Origin: Rhodosporidiobolus odoratus
Taxonomy: Eukaryota; Basidiomycota; Microbotryomycetes; Sporidiobolales; Sporidiobolaceae
DNA length: 64,000 nt
Reading direction: 5' to 3'
Assembly (NCBI GenBank): GCA_034387635.1
Contig: JAOANU010000003.1
Span: 1,488,001-1,552,000, forward strand
Position numbers and translations under genes: made by a program. This document shows positions 41,927-54,004 of the stretch, piece after piece. How positions within the stretch are numbered: the first letter of the stretch is position 1; each line of letters starts with the position of its first letter. The notes under the pieces were generated by a model. The model saw nothing but the letters and a program-made list of their open reading frames with translations. It did not search any database and was not told the DNA's origin.

Positions 41927-44032
41927 TCACTCGCTGTGCCCACCCACGACTCCTTCACTTCCCGGACTTTCCTCTCCGTCCGAATCGCTACCCTCTTCCA
42001 CCTCTGTCTCGACATCCGACTCTGCCCCGTAGCGATTCCGGCGAAAGGCGCCGAAAGCCGCTGCTGTTTCAAGAAAGCGGATCTGCGGACGATGGACGCG
42101 GAAAGAGACGAATGAAGAGCTAGTCAGCGGTGTCAACGGAGAAGAAGTGATTGTTAGGACTGGTCTCGTCCACCAGTGATTGAGCGTATTCGTGCTGAGT
42201 ACATCCTGAACCAAGGAGGGGAGGAGCTGGTTGAAACCGAAAGGTGTAGCAACCTACCTCGAGTTTCCCTTGAGGCAGTTCCCGTTCACAATCGCAGTAC
42301 AGGCGATCTCCCCGTCGCATCACGTTCTCACCACCAGCAGAGCTTCCGGCCACCAGGGTAGATCATAAGTGCCGAGACTAACCTTGGGCAAACGAGGTGC
42401 ATCTTCCTGACTGTCGAGCGACGGCGGGAAAGAACGCTTGACGACCCAGACTCGGTTCCGGAAGCCGACTTGTCGGAGGGTGGGAGAGCATCTGCGGGGA
42501 TAAGAGCTTGATATCAGCCGGTATAACAGCGAAAACGAGCGAAGGATGAGAAAAGGGATGAAGACGAAACGCACTGTTCTGCAATCTCAAGCACGTCGTC
42601 TGGAGAGACATCTGCTCTTTGCGAGAGGAGGTGCAAAGTGCGAAGGGAGGAAAGCGGGGCAAAAGCGGCAACGAGTCGAGGCTGAAAGGAACGGAGTTGC
42701 CCAGATCAGCAGAGGAAGAATTCAGGCCGAGACAGAAGGTACGTACGAGCTCGAACTCCTGCTCAAGGTGCAAGACCAGATTCCGCAACTCCTGCGCTCC
42801 ACCTGCCAGCATTTCGATCGAGTCCACCGAAACCAAGATCCCGGAAACCTCAAACTTCCGCAATCGAAGTCCGACAGTCGCAGTTAGACGATGCACAAAG
42901 TGCTCGGGCAGACGAGGCCATTCTCGAGAACCGGAAGAAGAGGCGCCCGAATGGTAGAGGGTAAAGGCAGTCAGGCTGGTCGTTTGGGAGAGAAGGGTTT
43001 CGAGGGAAGGGAAGAAGGCGGATAGAGTGGGATGATGGGGGCCAGGGTGGGTGAGCTTGAGGGAGTGAAGCTGAGTGAGAGACGGAGCCGCGAGGGGAAA
43101 GAAGGAAGGGTCGATGTTGCACGCTTCCAGGGCGAGGTTGCGCAGGTTCGGAAGATGCGGGAGGAGGTCGAGAAGAGGGGTGGCGGTGAGCTTGGCGCAA
43201 CCCGCCAAGGCCAAGGAGCGGAGATGACCGCCGGAGAGAGCTGGTACGAGTGACGCGACGACCTTGTCGTTGATGACTGTACTCTCTCGGCAGAGAACAC
43301 TCAGTTCTTCCAAGAGGAGGCGTTCGCCGCCGTCGGTTCCAGCCGTCGAGTGCGAAGCCAGCTTTGTTTGCTGCTCAAAGAAGGAGGGGAGAATGGAGGC
43401 GACATTCCTATCGGGCAGGATAAGGGAAAGGGACCGTAAAGGGCGGAGGCGCAGGAAGTGGTCGGCGTCCCATGCCCCCGGGCTGAGATTCGTATGAGCG
43501 TTCAGCTCGAAAGAGCGCAGATACGGGAGGGAGGTGATGGCTTCGAACACTCTGCGAGAAAAGGCAGTCAGCCCTGCGGAACTACAACAAATGGCCAAGA
43601 AAAGGTGGAAAATACCCATCTGTGAGCGAGCCTTTTCTCGTCCAGACAAGCTCCTCAGAGTTGACGCAGTTCTTGAGCATACGGATTGCGAGTTGCTCTG
43701 TCTCGAGGCGTTCTTTGAGGATCAGGGAGAGTGGATAGACCCTGACCTCGAGGTTTCTGACCATCTTCGCGAGACGAGGTATGTCGGCGAGGGTCTCGAA
43801 AAGCATCCGGGTAATAGACTGTGTGCAAAACTTGTACAGCCTTACGATGGCATGCTGCGAGCTAGGTAGAACGCACCAGATCCTTGCCGAACAACCTGAT
43901 CCGACGGTACAGAAGGCGTTGACCGATATCTCGCCATTCTCGGCAGACGAGCGAGACGTTGTAGAGGTCTCTTCGGTTGACGAGAGGTGCCAGGAGCTGC
44001 GGCAGGAGCTTCAGCGGTAAATCTGTCAGCAT
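41927..44032 (-). CDS. F-box/LRR-like protein with acidic tail
   Basis: ATG 44032 gives MLTDLPLKLLPQLLAPLVNR, then RDLYNVSLVCREWRDIGQRL and LYRRIRLFGKDLVR, a clear F-box (LPxxLLxxLL…LxxVSLVCREWxxIGQRLLYRxIxL). The next exons give TLADIPRLAKMVRNLEVRV and the long leucine-rich part: VFEAITSLPYLRSFELNAHT, LRPLRSLSLILPDRNVASIL, GGHLRSLALAGCAKLTATPL, LPNLRNLALEACNIDPSFFP and LTQLHSLKLTHPGPHHPTLS. Late exons carry TLRQVGFRNRVWVVKRSFPP and end with the acidic ESDVETEVEEGSDSDGEESP before the stop at 41927. About 600 residues. An ATG at 44062 adds ten residues. It is divergent, about 220 bases from the histidine kinase. SCF receptor by family; substrate unknown. Confidence 0.75.
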
Positions 44033-44250
44033 GGTGCAGCGCGATGGACAGGCGGAGTTCATCAGAATTGTTTACCGAGGTGGAACTTGAATTAACAACC
44101 TATGCTCGTCTCGATCCGCCTTGTATAGTCTGCATACACGCCACCAGTACACTCACAGCTCGCCTTCCTCGACCAGCGATCTACCGTGCCTCCCTCATCG
44201 AGTTCGACATCCGCCCCCGCCTCGTCGGAACTCGATCGAGACAAGAGCCA

Positions 44251-47200
44251 ATGGCACCAGCGGAGAAGCGTCGTAGGCTTTCGGTGACACAGTCGAATGG
44301 TGCACACAACCTGCCGCATCTCGCCATCAACAGCTCGTCCGGCGCGAGGGCCACGGGTAGTTCTGCTGCTTCCCAACCTTCGCCTAATCTAAGCCATGCA
44401 AGCCATGCAAGAAACTCGAACGGCGCCTTTCCCTTCACGCTTCCGTTCCACTCCCCGTCGTCTCACCCCTCTCCGCCGGCGTCGCCTGCCCTTCCGGCGG
44501 GATCACCAGTCGCAAGTATTCTTCCGCCTGCCGGAGGAAGCTATGGAGGAGGCCTGGGAACGCCCTTAAGCAGCTTCTCTAGCACGCTACCAGGTAGCGA
44601 GACGTATGGGAATAGCCCTGGAACAGGTCAGGGAAAGCTGCAGCGGCCGAGGCCGCACTCCCATCATTCGAACGAGACGGCCACGAGCGCCGCCATCCCG
44701 GTGCCGGGCGACGAGCTTAAGATTGATGGGTACAGAGATGGTGAGTTATTTCCCTCTTTACCAGCTCATGTGAGAGCAGGAGAAAGCATACCCTTTTGAC
44801 GCTTTTTCTCGTTCAACCTACTTCCTTCTCTCTTCCCTGCTTCTTCATCCCCTGCCGGCTTCGTACTTCCGCAACTAGTGCAAGTCCTTTCGGTGCATTA
44901 CGACGACGTGGTTGCCTGTCGCGCAATCAGCATAGCTCGTGGCGATGTGCGAGTACTCCTCAAGCTCAGCTTGTCCGCCAAGTCGAGTGTTGCTGCACAG
45001 TTCAAGGCAGAAGCGTCGTTGTTGGCGAAGCTAAGGGACGCTGGAGTTGAGAATATCTCGAAAATCATAGGAAGGGAAAGCGGGAGATACGGCGTACGCT
45101 CAATTATCCTCATAACCCAACCTCGCTCACCTCCTTTCATGAACCAGGCAATGATCATCGCCGCCAACGACGACTTCAAGTTTTGGGCCGAAGCTTACTC
45201 CTTACACGATCGCCCCTCCCCACCCTTCTGGAACGACGGTCACTCTCTGATCCGCGCCGTCGACAACGCCATCCGTCTCGTTCGCCTCGTCGCCTCAATA
45301 CACAAAGCTGGCGTCGTCCACAACTCTATTCGTCCGACTACCGTCTCAAACTCGTTATTCAACGAGGTCCACCTTCACGACTTCTCCTGCGCCTTCCACA
45401 CGTCGAGTGCCATTGCCGAAGCGAGCGAGACTACGCCCATACGCGAGCGGGGAATGAAGGAGGAGAGCTTGCCTTATCTGGCGCCGGAGTGCACGGGCAG
45501 GGTAGGAGAGGTGGCGGGACCAAGGAGTGACTTCTACTCTATCGGGGCGACGCTGTACGAGGTCTTTACGGGGCGAACACCTTTTGCCGATGCCCTTGAC
45601 CCTCTCGAAATTGTCCACGCCCACTGCACGAGGCGTCCTCCGCTCATGACTGCCATCGACCCTTCAGTCCCCCATGCACTTTCTCTCATCGTCGCAAAGT
45701 GCGTGCCTTTTCCGCCAGGCTATTACTCCACTTGGCGCTGCTCTTCCCGTTTCTGTCCTCCTACTGACTCGTTGCGAGGGCAGGCTGTTGGAAAAATCCC
45801 CCGAAGCTCGATATGCCACCTCGCAAGGTCTCATCGTCGACCTTGAACGAGTCCGCGACCTCGTATCGACGGCAAAGACCCCAGGGCTACTCGAGCGTCG
45901 AGTCTCCTTCGCGCCCGCTTCATCGCCACTCGCAAGGTCACCCTCTCCAGCCGCCTCGACGGCGGGAACCGCTGACATACAGCTCGGTCTGGCGGGGGCG
46001 GTCGGATTCGTCGTCGGCAGCTTCGACGAGGCGGCGTACTTTCGACTGCCGCCAGCGAGTCAGCTCTTCGGTAGGGAGGAAAGCATCAAGGCCCTAAGAG
46101 AGAGTTTTGAAATGGTCAAGGAGAAGAATAAGCCGGCGGTCGTTGTGGTCAAGGGGCATTCGGGTATAGGGAAGACGAGTCTCATCGATACCTTGAGGGT
46201 GCCGGTCGCTGAGAACCGGGCATACTTCACGACGGTCAAGTTTGGTGCGTCGTTTGCTTTACCACCCCGGACACGCTGACTGACCGTCCCTATTCCTATG
46301 CACTTGCAGACCAGATCAAGTCTCCCGTTCCCTTTTTCGCCATCACGCAAGCCCTTTCCGGCCTCTTCCGTCAACTTCTCGCTGAACCCGAGGCATCCCT
46401 TTCCCTGTGGCGGCGGCGGCTCTCTCGAGCGCTGGGGAAGGAGGCCCGAGTTCTCGCCGAGGTCTTACCCTCTCTCGAGCACCTCTACGAGCGAGGATGG
46501 CTGGAGTCGCAGCCCCAGGTGCCGGTGCTCGGTGCTGCAGAAGGGGCTCAGCGGTTCCAGAGCTTGGTACAGGGGGTTTTGCGAACGTTTGCGAGGGCGG
46601 GCAAGCCCTTGGTCATCGTATTCGGTGCGCTTGCTTTACATGCTTGCGTCCGACGCTTGCGTTTCTACCGAACCTGACTTTGTTGTTTGCTTGTAGATGA
46701 CTTACAATGGTCAACGTCCCCCGACCTCACGTTTATCCGGTCACTCGCCATGCTCGGCAGCGACGAAGACAACGATCCTCTCACTTGCAAGATGGCGAAC
46801 CCGATGATGATTCTCTGCCTCTGGCGCGACAACGAGGTCTCTCCAGACCACATCGTCGAAACCCAGCTCCTTCCTCGGCTTCCCCACATCAACCTCACTC
46901 TCACCCTTGCACCACTCACCCTCGCCAACGTCTCGTCGTTTGTCTCCTCCACCCTCCGCAACCCGTCTACACCAATCGCTGCACCGAAAGAGCGTCTCTC
47001 TTCCGAGCGCGTCGACGCCAACGTCCACCGGCTTTCCGAGCTCATTCTGCAGAAGACGCAGGGCTCACCTCTCTTCGTCGCCCAGCTGCTGAAGTCGTTC
47101 AACGCCGAAGGTCTCTTCGCCTTCAATTTCGGAAGCGGGCAGTGGGAGTACGACCTCGACAAGATCGCTTCGCGGTCCGTCTCAACGAACGTCGTCGACC

Positions 47201-50200
47201 TGCTCCAGAGGCAGATGATGTCATTCTCCCCTCGTGCGCAGGAGACGCTCAAGATCGCAGCTTGCTTGGGCAAGGAGGAGATCGCGGTCGAAGCGCTAGC
47301 CAAGGCGGCCGGCCGGACGGTCGAGCAAGTAGCCTTGCAAGACCTCGCTGAAGCGGTCCAGGAGGGGCTTCTCATTCCTTACGGGAGCGTTCGACTCGAA
47401 GAGGACGATGGCGAGAACGGAGACGCAGCACCTAGCGGCGACGCACCGACACCAGAAAGCTCGCCAAGAAAGCTCGACAAACGCCTCGGTTATCTCAGGC
47501 GACCACCGCTGACTCGGCGCAAGGAGTCGATCGTTCAGAAACCGCCGGTACCCGAGCGCTACACCTTTTTTCACGATCGCTGCCAGCAAGGTGTGTCTTT
47601 CGTCTTCTCCCGTTCTTTCTCTTTCCTCCCGACTTCATTGACATCGCCTGAACTACAGCTGCCTACGCCCTCATCCCTCACTCCACTCGAAGTGCTCTTC
47701 ACTATCAAGTAGGCAAGCGACTCGTCGAGGCCCTTTCCGAAGCCGAGCTTCAGGAGCAGATTTTCGATCTTGTTCAGCAGCTCAACCACGGCATCGACAT
47801 CCTTTCGAGCGTTTATGACCGTGATACCCTCGCTCGGTACAACTTTATGGCAGGGCAGAAGGCCAATCAGTCGACGGCGTTTGAGGCGGCGAGGCGATAC
47901 TTCGAGATTGCCGCGGTTCTGTTGGGAGCTGGGGGTTGGGTTGGGCAGTACTCGTTGATGAGCGAGGTCAGCGAAGCTTTGATCGAGGTGGAATATAGCT
48001 TGACGTGCGCCCTCTTCTTTGTCGCCCTTTTCTTTCGGCAGCAGTGTTGACCTTTTTTCATTTGCTTTTCCCTCTTTGCACTGCGTACAGCGACTACGCC
48101 GCCGCCCAAGAATACATCCGAATCTTCCTTTCGCACGCTAAAGACGACGTCGCCAAGCTCAGGGTCTACGCTAAGGCGATCCGGTGCTCTTCAGCCGTGG
48201 GTGACTCGACACGAGCAATCGATCTCGGCAGGGAAGGCCTAGCGCTGGTAGGCGTTATCTTTCCGGATACTATTGATACAGCAAACATGCTTGTCGAGGA
48301 AACGAGGTCAAAATGGGCATTGACAGTGGAGGCGATTGAGGTGCCGCATCTCTCTTCGCGTTTGCCTCGCTCACGACTGATTGTGCTGCTCTGTCTCCAG
48401 GCTCTCGATGCATCCTCTACATGCAGCAATCCGATCGCGCTAGGTTGTCAAGCCATCCTCGCCGCTCTCGTCCCGCCCGTCTACTTCATTCGAATCGACC
48501 TCCTCGGTGCTCTTTCCTCTCTCTCGCTCGACCTCGTCCTCAAGCACGGCATCGATGCGGCCGGCGCTTTCGTTCTCACTCTACATGCTGTTCTCATCCA
48601 TAGCAAGTTCAAACAACCTCGAGAAGCTCTTGCCTATGGGAAAGTCGCCATTTCCTTTTTCGAAAAACACGGCGGGTCGGCATGGGCTTGTCCAGCTTTG
48701 AAGGTGTACTCGTCTCACGTCGCGGTTTGGGCAGTAACGCTGAGGGAGACACTGCCAACTTTTCAGAAGGCTGTGGCTTTCGGGATCGAGGTATGCTTTG
48801 CACTCTGCTGTTTTCGAGAACGGACGATACTGATCTGTACGTTGTCTCCTCTTATCCCGTTCTCGCAGTATCGAGACGCTGAGTACCTCGGCTTTGGTTG
48901 CGCTGAGCTTTGCGGCTACAGCTTGCTTGCCGTAGGTCGTCTCCGTCTTCTACGCTTGGAGCAGCCTGTCCCATGCGAAGCTGCTGGAGACTGACAGTTC
49001 TTCGCACCCTGCAGGGAGTCAGTCTCGCTTCTATCGGCAGCGATATTGAGCGATATGCTGTGCTTGTTCGCAAATATCGACATGAGCTTTCGTCCAAGTG
49101 TACGGCTCTTTCCCACTCCTTCGTCGATGTCTGCGTACTCACCATCACTTCACTAGACATCGGCGTCGTCCAACAGGTCGTCCTCTGCTTATCTGGGCGA
49201 GCTTCGGACGCCTGTGAGCTCGATGGGGAGGCGTTCAGTCTCGCAGATTACCAGACGTGCAGCGAGAAGAATTGTAAGTAGCATCTCTGCTCTTTCTCCG
49301 CTTGATTCTAGCTGATCTTGGTTGCTCATAGATGCCCTTACCCTGCTCGAGTTCCACATGTTCCGCCTCATGATTGCGGTCTTCTTTCGCGATGCGAAAC
49401 GAGCTGAAGACTCCAGGCGACTTGGGCGAGAAAACCTCGCCGGTGTAAGCTCCCGTGGCTTTCGGAGGTCTCTGACAGCGGAGAAAGTCTGACTCCCTCC
49501 TCTTGTTGCAGGGTCAAGGTCTCGTCTATACCGTCATATTCCAGCACTTCGAGGCGATCACGCTCTATGACCATTACGCCTCCCTTTCCCCCGCCGAGCA
49601 CGACATCCTCGAGCAGACTCGCACCGTCATACACGAGCTCGCTGTAGAGCAGCCTGACGGTTTTCTCGCTTTCCATCTCTGGCTAAATGCGGAGCACGCT
49701 CGAGCCGTCGGCGACTGTGTCTCTGCCATCGCCCTATTCGACGAGGCAATCGCGGCAGCCAGGGCACAGAAGATGCTGCACCTCAGCGCCTGTATGAATG
49801 AAAGGGCTGCTTTGTGCTTGAATAACCTGAAGCTCGCGACTGGGTGCGTCTTTCTCCTTCTCCCGATCTTGCGGGGTGCTCATTACCTTCTCCTGCAGGT
49901 ACCTTCTCGAGGCGCACGCGGCGTGGCGGGCATGGGGCTGTCTACCGAAGGCTTGCCAAATGGAGACCAACTATCCTAGCCTCTTTCCGCAGACCAGCCT
50001 TCCCATCCGCCCCATCACGTCGAGTACGCCACCTCTACACAGCTCGTCGTACCAAGGACTCGAGTATGCATCCTCGGGCGACTCGCATGCGGAAGCCTCC
50101 GAGCATCAGTCGGTACAGGGCTGGGTCAATGGGATGAATGGGCGGCGTGGATCTTCGGACTCTCGCGACGGTTCACACCTGCTTTCGGAGCCTCGCGATG

Positions 50201-53200
50201 AGATGGTGAGTACGAGGAGCGTAGAGCATTCCGACATTGGTCGCTCGCATCTCGCTACCGAGCTCGACCTCCGTACGGTGGTCTCGGCTTCTGGCGTCCT
50301 TACCTCGGAGAATTCGGTCGACGGGTAAGTCGTCTACACCTCATTTTGCCTCGCCGGTGTCCCCTCGAGCATATACTGACTCTGGTGTAACATCAGTGTC
50401 GTTGCGAAGCTGCTCAACCTCGCCTTGAGGACCGCCGGTGCCGACTACTGTTTGCTCGTCCTCAACAAGGAGGGTACTCTGTGTGCGGAGGCCATTGCTC
50501 GGAGTGACTCGGAAGTGCAGCACTTACGGCGGACGGATGCGATTGACGCAAGCCCGGAGAAATGTCAGCCCTCTCTCGTTGGTTAGGTTCTATATGAACT
50601 GAACTCCGCCCCCACAGTCCCCTGCAGCGTCATCCATTACACCGCTCGTTCGAAAGAAATGGTTATCAACACTCTCGAAGCCCTTGGCGACGCTGTCCCT
50701 GACCCTTATACCAAGAAGCATCGGCCGAAGTCAATTCTTGCTCTTTCTCTCGCTTCTCAACGACGCGTCGTCGGTGTTCTGTACATGGAGAATTCGCAAA
50801 CGACGAATGCCTTTGTCAGTTGGCCTTCTCTTCTTCTCTTTTCTTTCTCACTTCCTGCGATGAAGAGTGTGCGTTGACGCGGGTACTCTGAGCTTGGCTG
50901 ATTTCTCCTCTCTTTCCTCTCTCTTCTGCTGTCATTTCTCTCTTTCCTCGTTCCCTTCTTTGACGCCCCCCTTGCCGACATACCTCGATCTTTCAGACCC
51001 CCGACCGCCTCGAAATTCTTTCCCTTATTTCTGGACAAGCAGCTTCAACAATCGAGAAAGCTCGCCTGGTCCAGAGCCTGTGGAAGACCAACGAGGACCT
51101 GAAGCACTCGCAGTCGGCCCTCGAAGCTTCAAACCGCAACCTCGAACAAATCGTCTCCGACAGGACGCAGGAGCTCCGGGAAAATAATGCGTTGCTCAAG
51201 GCTGAAGTTGCCGAGAAGGAGGCGGCTCAAGAGATTGCTGAATCGGCCACAGCGATGAAGAGCCAGTTCCTAGGTAAGTCTCCTCCTACTCGGCACTACC
51301 CACCGTGGCTCTTTGCTGAATCTACTCTCACAGCCAACATGTCACACGAGATCCGCACGCCCTTCAACGCTGTGGTCGCATTGTCGACTCTCCTCCTCGA
51401 GACGCAGCTTTCTCCCACTCAGGCAGACTATGTCGAAACGATCAAGAACTCGTCGCAGGAGCTGCTTGTCGTCATCAACGATGTCCGCTGTTCCTTTCTT
51501 GCTGCACTTGCCCTTGCTGACCATGTTGACTATTCTGTAGATTCTTGACTATTCCAAGATTGAACTCGACCATCTGGAACTGTCTTCCGAAACGGTACAC
51601 CTGCGGAACGTTCTCGAGAGCTCGATGGACATGGTGGCGGAACGTGCTGCCACCAAATCCGTCGAGATTGCGCTCGTGATTGACGAGGGCGATATATCCG
51701 TAGGCGCTCTCTAGGATTTCCCTCTTGTCCTCTCTCACGTCGAGTCATGTGCAGATTCTGGGCGACCCCACGCGGCTGCGACAAGTCGTCGTCAATCTCC
51801 TCTCCAAGCAAGTTCCTCCATTTCGACCTCGCACCATGCTAGCTGACCAACTCCGATGACACAGTGCCGTCAAGTTCACTGCAAACGGCGAGATCACTGT
51901 CATCGCGTCTTCCGAAGCTGTCGAGCCGGACGAAAATGATCGGCCACGGAAACGCTGCCGGATAAGTGTCAAGGACACGGGCAAGCTGATCTCGTTCTAC
52001 TTTCTGTTCTTGTGCGCTGAGGGTGTCCTCCGCAGGCATCGGTATCGCCAAGGAGAACTTCTCTCGCCTTTTCCGCGTCTACTCGCAAGCTGAAGGCGCT
52101 GAGACAAGCCGGAACTTCGGCGGGACCGGGTTGGGCCTTGTGAGCCCCTCCTCTCCTCCATTACGCGACGCAAGCGGACAACTGACCTTCATATCGCTGT
52201 AGGCTATCTCTCGGAAGCTCTCCCGCTTGATGAACGGAGACTTGACGGTCGACTCGGAACTTGGCAAGGGCTCGACGTTTACGGTAGAATGGATCGTGCC
52301 CGCTGCCCCACCGCCGCAGAAAGACCCATACTCTCCGCAATCTAATGGCGACCTCATCGGCCGGCGTGCCCTCATCGTCGACGCGAACACAACCAGTCGT
52401 ACTGTCCTCAAGCAGCTCCTCAAGTCCTTCGGTCTCACCCCTGATGCGCCCGACGACGTCAACGCGGCTTTCAACGTTGCCGTCACCGCTGCTGAGGCTC
52501 GCAAGCCGCACGAGGTGATTATCCTGGATGCTTTTTTGCCAGAGGTGCGCATCCTCACATATTCGCTGAACTTGCGCTCCCGTCTCTCCCTTCAATTGCT
52601 GACTTCTGGCGCCTTGCAGTTCGGTGCGCAAATCCTCCTACGTCGTCTCCGGCAAAAGGGCTTGAACGCTCCCGCGATAGCCCTCACCAGGATGGGCTCC
52701 CCGATTCTGGAAGAGTGGCGAGCTCTCGACTGCACCTACCTAATCAAGCCCATCAAGCGCAATCGCCTTCACCACACCCTGCGGATCGTTTTCCCATCAG
52801 GAGAGTTTCCGCGTCCGTCATCGCCGGCGCCGGCGAGCCCGGCTTTTCCGTCCAACCTCGGCGCGAAGAATCCGCTTTCAATTCTTTGTGCGGAGGACAA
52901 GTACGCTGTTCTCCTCACATGTTCTGGTCTGTTCTCGACTGAGCCCTTGGTACTTGCAGCCCCATCAATGTGAAGGTCATTACTCACCTGCTCAAGCGTC
53001 TTGGCTACACCAGCTGCGACATCGCCGAAGACGGCGCAATTGCGGTTGAGAAGTCTCAGAAGAAGCGCTACGACCTCATCCTCATGGACCTCAACATGCC
53101 GAACAAAGACGGGTTGGAAGCAACTCGCGACATCATCGAGTTGATGCCTGATCCTGCGCAGCGGTGAGTGCTGCGTTCTGGGAGCCGTGCCCGGTGAATC

Positions 53201-53740
53201 GTTGCTGACAATTGGACTCTCTCGTGTCCTCTCTCTTGTATTGCAGGCCCTCCATCGTCTGCCTGACTGCCAATGCGATGTCGGAAGACAAGCTGCGTTG
53301 CTTCGCCGCCGGGGCGGATGGTTATCTGTCCAAAGTCCGTCTCGTGCCTCTTGTTGTTTCTGTAGGAGCCTACTGACATTCGAATCTCGCCGTAGCCTGT
53401 CCTCGTCCCCGACCTCGTCAACGCCCTCGTCGAAGCCTTCAATCGCCGCAGCGCTTCCCTCAGTTCGACGGGCGGCGTCCCTCCTCCACCTCCCCTCGGT
53501 ACCGCCGTCCCGTTCGAGCTCGAGCTCCCGACTTCTCGCCTAGGCCGCGGCTCTCGCAAGAACAGCAACTCGAGCCGAGGTTCTCTCGGGACAAGGTCGG
53601 GCCCGTCTTCGCCCAGTCCGGAGCCAGGACCCTCCGCGAGCAACCGCGCACTGGCTGCAGCTTCACCACTACCTAGTGGAGCGGTCGTTCGCTCACCGAG
53701 AACCTGGTCGACAGGGACACCTTCGAGCTTGGGAAACTGA
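44251..53740 (+). CDS. Group X-type hybrid histidine kinase (Chk1/Mak2-like) with pseudokinase and ATPase modules
   Basis: About 2,500 residues over more than 20 exons. Order: Ser/Pro-rich leader from ATG 44251 ([17 protein letters not shown]); kinase-like domain (approx. residues 175-470) with [14 protein letters not shown] in place of [11 protein letters not shown] in place of DFG and YLAPECTGR; ATPase domain with Walker [11 protein letters not shown] (near 560) and Walker B LVIVFDDLQWS; a long helical region; GAF domain (near 1700-1820, [13 protein letters not shown]); coiled coil; HisKA box with the phospho-His in [15 protein letters not shown]; HATPase with [25 protein letters not shown] and GGTGLGLAISRKL; a degenerate receiver ([10 protein letters not shown]); a full receiver ([37 protein letters not shown]); and a Ser-rich tail to 53740. 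This order is that of Candida Chk1 and fission-yeast Mak2/Mak3, which sense peroxide or cell-wall state and feed an Hpt-response regulator relay. No membrane segment; likely cytosolic. Confidence 0.92.
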
Positions 53741-54004
53741 ACTGGGCTCCCTTTCCTTCGCATATCTCTGCCTGATTCGTTTTCTCCTTCTCATGCTTGT
53801 GATTCCTACTCCGACGTATATACAGTTTGCTGTTGTTCTATCAGAAACTGTTTTATCCCTTGCGCTCTCAACACATGCGAGAGCGGACAAGGTAGGGGGG
53901 CAAATGCGTTCCGATGCTTCTCCAGGTATGCTACAACACGGTACTGCCACTTTGCTGCGTTCCCCGAATTTACGTTACTCCATCGTCTCTGTTCTCGAGA
54001 CTGT
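53741..54004. other. Convergent 3' intergenic region
   Basis: About 265 bases between the kinase stop and the IleRS stop. No supported frame. Confidence 0.35.
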
